NCBI RefSeq assembly: GCF_007991635.1
Contig: NZ_BJYS01000003.1
Span: 1 to 64,000, forward strand
Length of the DNA: 64,000 nucleotides
Source of the DNA: Adhaeribacter aerolatus
Lineage (GTDB): Bacteria; Bacteroidota; Bacteroidia; Cytophagales; Hymenobacteraceae
Reading direction: 5' to 3'
Both the position numbers and the translations under genes were made by a program. Each line of letters starts with the position of its first letter. Position 1 is the stretch's first letter. Of this stretch, positions 62,745-64,000 are shown one piece after another. Under the pieces are notes generated by a model. It did not search any database. It had not been told where the DNA came from and saw nothing but the letters and a program-made list of their open reading frames with translations.

Positions 62745-64000
62745 GTGTGCGGGATTAATCTGATAATTGATAAAAAAGGTAAACTTTCGGAGGAAACTAT
62801 CCGGCAGATGACCGCTGCCACAGCACACCGGGGGCCCGATGTTACCGGTTTGCGGGTTGATTCGTACGGTTCCGGCGTTATTTATTTCGGACACAACCGG
62901 CTTAAAATTATTGATCCTTCGGATAATGCGAACCAACCTTTCTTTTCGGCTGATAACCGTTACGTGCTGCTCTATAATGGCGAGTTATACAACTACCGCG
63001 AGTTAAGAAAAGCGCTGCAACAGAAAGGCTGCACCTTCCGGACCAATTCTGATACCGAAGTAATTCTGCAAATTTTAATCCGGGAAGGTCAGCGGGGTTT
63101 AAGCCAGTTAAACGGCATGTTTAGCTTGGCCTTTTACGACCGGCAGGAACAGCACCTGTGGCTGGCCCGCGATCGCTTTGGCATTAAACCTTTATACTAT
63201 GCCGAAACCCCGGATTACTTTCTGGTATCTTCCGAGATTAAAGCCATCGTTCGCACCAATCTGGTTCCGAAAGAATTAGACGAGACCCAACTGGCGCATT
63301 ATTTGTATTATAAACATGCCGCTAAGCCCCAAACATTTTACCGGCACATTCATGAGCTAAAAGAAGGAACATCCTTATATTATGCCAAGGGTAAAAGTAA
63401 CCTGGTAGCCTTTAACACTTCCAAACACTCAACTGTAAAAGCCGATAACCCTGCCCAATTAGTGCATTATACCGAAAGGTTATTAATGGATAGCGTGGAA
63501 AAGCACTTAATAGCCGATGTACCGGTAGGTTTGTTATTGAGTGGCGGCATTGATTCTACCTTATTGCTAGCCTTGCTGCACAAGGCCGGGCACCGGCACT
63601 TCCCGGCATTTACCATAGCGCACCAAACCACTGCCGGCACTTTTGGCACCCAGGATACCCGTTTTGCCCAAAAAGCTGCCCAGCAGTACGAAGCCAATCA
63701 TACCATCTTTCAGATTGACGACTCGCTGTTAACCGGTACAGATGCCTTTGTGCAGGAACTGGACCAGCCCATTGCCGATGGCGCGGCTTTGTTAACGGGG
63801 TATCTGTCGGGCCAGGTAAAACCCCATATTAATGCAGTGCTTTCGGGTGCCGGAGCTGATGAATTATTTGGCGGGTATAACCGCCATTGGGCATTTTACA
63901 AATATTTACAAAACCAGGGTAAATCGGTGTTATTTAAGAATTTAGCCAAACCCTTGGTTCCGCTGTTGCCTACTGGTTTTAGCCATCCGTTCCGGAAAAA
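62745..64000 (+). CDS. asnB: Asparagine synthase (glutamine-hydrolysing), 5' part
   Basis: Starts at GTG 62745, which gives MCGINLIIDKKG, so that C2 is the N-terminal glutaminase nucleophile after processing. The frame stays open to the window end (about 418 codons, no stop seen). Glutaminase (Ntn) domain about 2-200: AHRGPDVTGL, LLYNGELYNYRELRK, ARDRFGIKPLYY. Synthetase domain from about 240: ADVPVGLLLSGGIDSTLLLA (PP-loop), then LSGAGADELFGGYNRHWAF. It converts aspartate to asparagine, or amidotransferase chemistry on another substrate (asnB-like genes also occur in glycan or peptide pathways). The partner genes lie beyond the window. Confidence 0.95.
   Translation, partial: MCGINLIIDKKGKLSEETIRQMTAATAHRGPDVTGLRVDSYGSGVIYFGHNRLKIIDPSDNANQPFFSADNRYVLLYNGELYNYRELRKALQQKGCTFRTNSDTEVILQILIREGQRGLSQLNGMFSLAFYDRQEQHLWLARDRFGIKPLYYAETPDYFLVSSEIKAIVRTNLVPKELDETQLAHYLYYKHAAKPQTFYRHIHELKEGTSLYYAKGKSNLVAFNTSKHSTVKADNPAQLVHYTERLLMDSVEKHLIADVPVGLLLSGGIDSTLLLALLHKAGHRHFPAFTIAHQTTAGTFGTQDTRFAQKAAQQYEANHTIFQIDDSLLTGTDAFVQELDQPIADGAALLTGYLSGQVKPHINAVLSGAGADELFGGYNRHWAFYKYLQNQGKSVLFKNLAKPLVPLLPTGFSHPFRK

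Overview
The window looks like the chromosome of a Bacteroidota bacterium, most likely a Cytophagales/Hymenobacteraceae type such as an Adhaeribacter relative. The evidence is a SusC/SusD pair, a type IX secretion C-terminal domain, many GH43/GH20/GH123-type secreted hydrolases and lipoproteins, PVC-type dehydrogenase and DUF3823/DUF6799 families, and the near absence of Shine-Dalgarno sequences. The genus is my inference. I see no tRNA, rRNA or CRISPR array.

Layout. 0.2-2.0 kb: a secreted GH123/DUF4091 protein. 2.0-8.3 kb: an accessory region holding a REP-associated transposase (RAYT) between inverted copies of its own palindromic repeat, a remnant of that gene's 3' end, an AbiC-like membrane protein, and a three- or four-gene cassette of unusual proteins (HlyD-like adaptor without membrane anchor, glycine-rich hydrophobic protein), with further repeat copies at both outer edges. 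8.3-26.5 kb: an SNF2/SWIM helicase, lipoproteins, a GH20 hexosaminidase, a ROK kinase-MFS transporter pair, a glucose/sorbosone-type dehydrogenase, an orphan APS kinase and an AraC regulator. 26.6-32.5 kb: a very large multidomain lipoprotein (ThuA, PVC-type dehydrogenase, cupredoxin) followed by a sugar epimerase and a Gfo/Idh/MocA oxidoreductase. 33-44.5 kb: a polysaccharide utilisation locus (SusC, SusD, DUF3823, aldose epimerase, two GH43 arabinanase-like enzymes, and a Nudix-fold regulator of the AraR/NrtR type). Two nearly identical 27-bp palindromes, one upstream of susC and one upstream of a GH43 gene, are candidate operators of that regulator.

44.6-55.1 kb: small lipoproteins, an amidohydrolase, a ceramidase-like protein, an SGNH hydrolase, an orphan SUKH immunity-like gene bracketed by two related hairpins, galactokinase, a LacI regulator and a miniature T9SS cargo. 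55.3-58.3 kb: FAD oxidoreductase, type III polyketide synthase and methyltransferase, the same enzyme set as phenolic-lipid/quinone pathways of the srsABC type. The FAD gene has no ATG/GTG/TTG before its nucleotide-binding motif and appears to start at ATT. 58.4-64 kb: a histone-deacetylase-like hydrolase, a DUF6799 protein, an ECF sigma factor overlapping a tiny putative anti-sigma gene, endonuclease III, and the start of an asparagine synthetase that runs off the window.

A roughly 390-bp interspersed repeat occurs three times (13.0, 18.1 and 48.9 kb). It keeps two hairpins, one showing a compensatory base-pair change, and generates spurious ORFs with a shared peptide.
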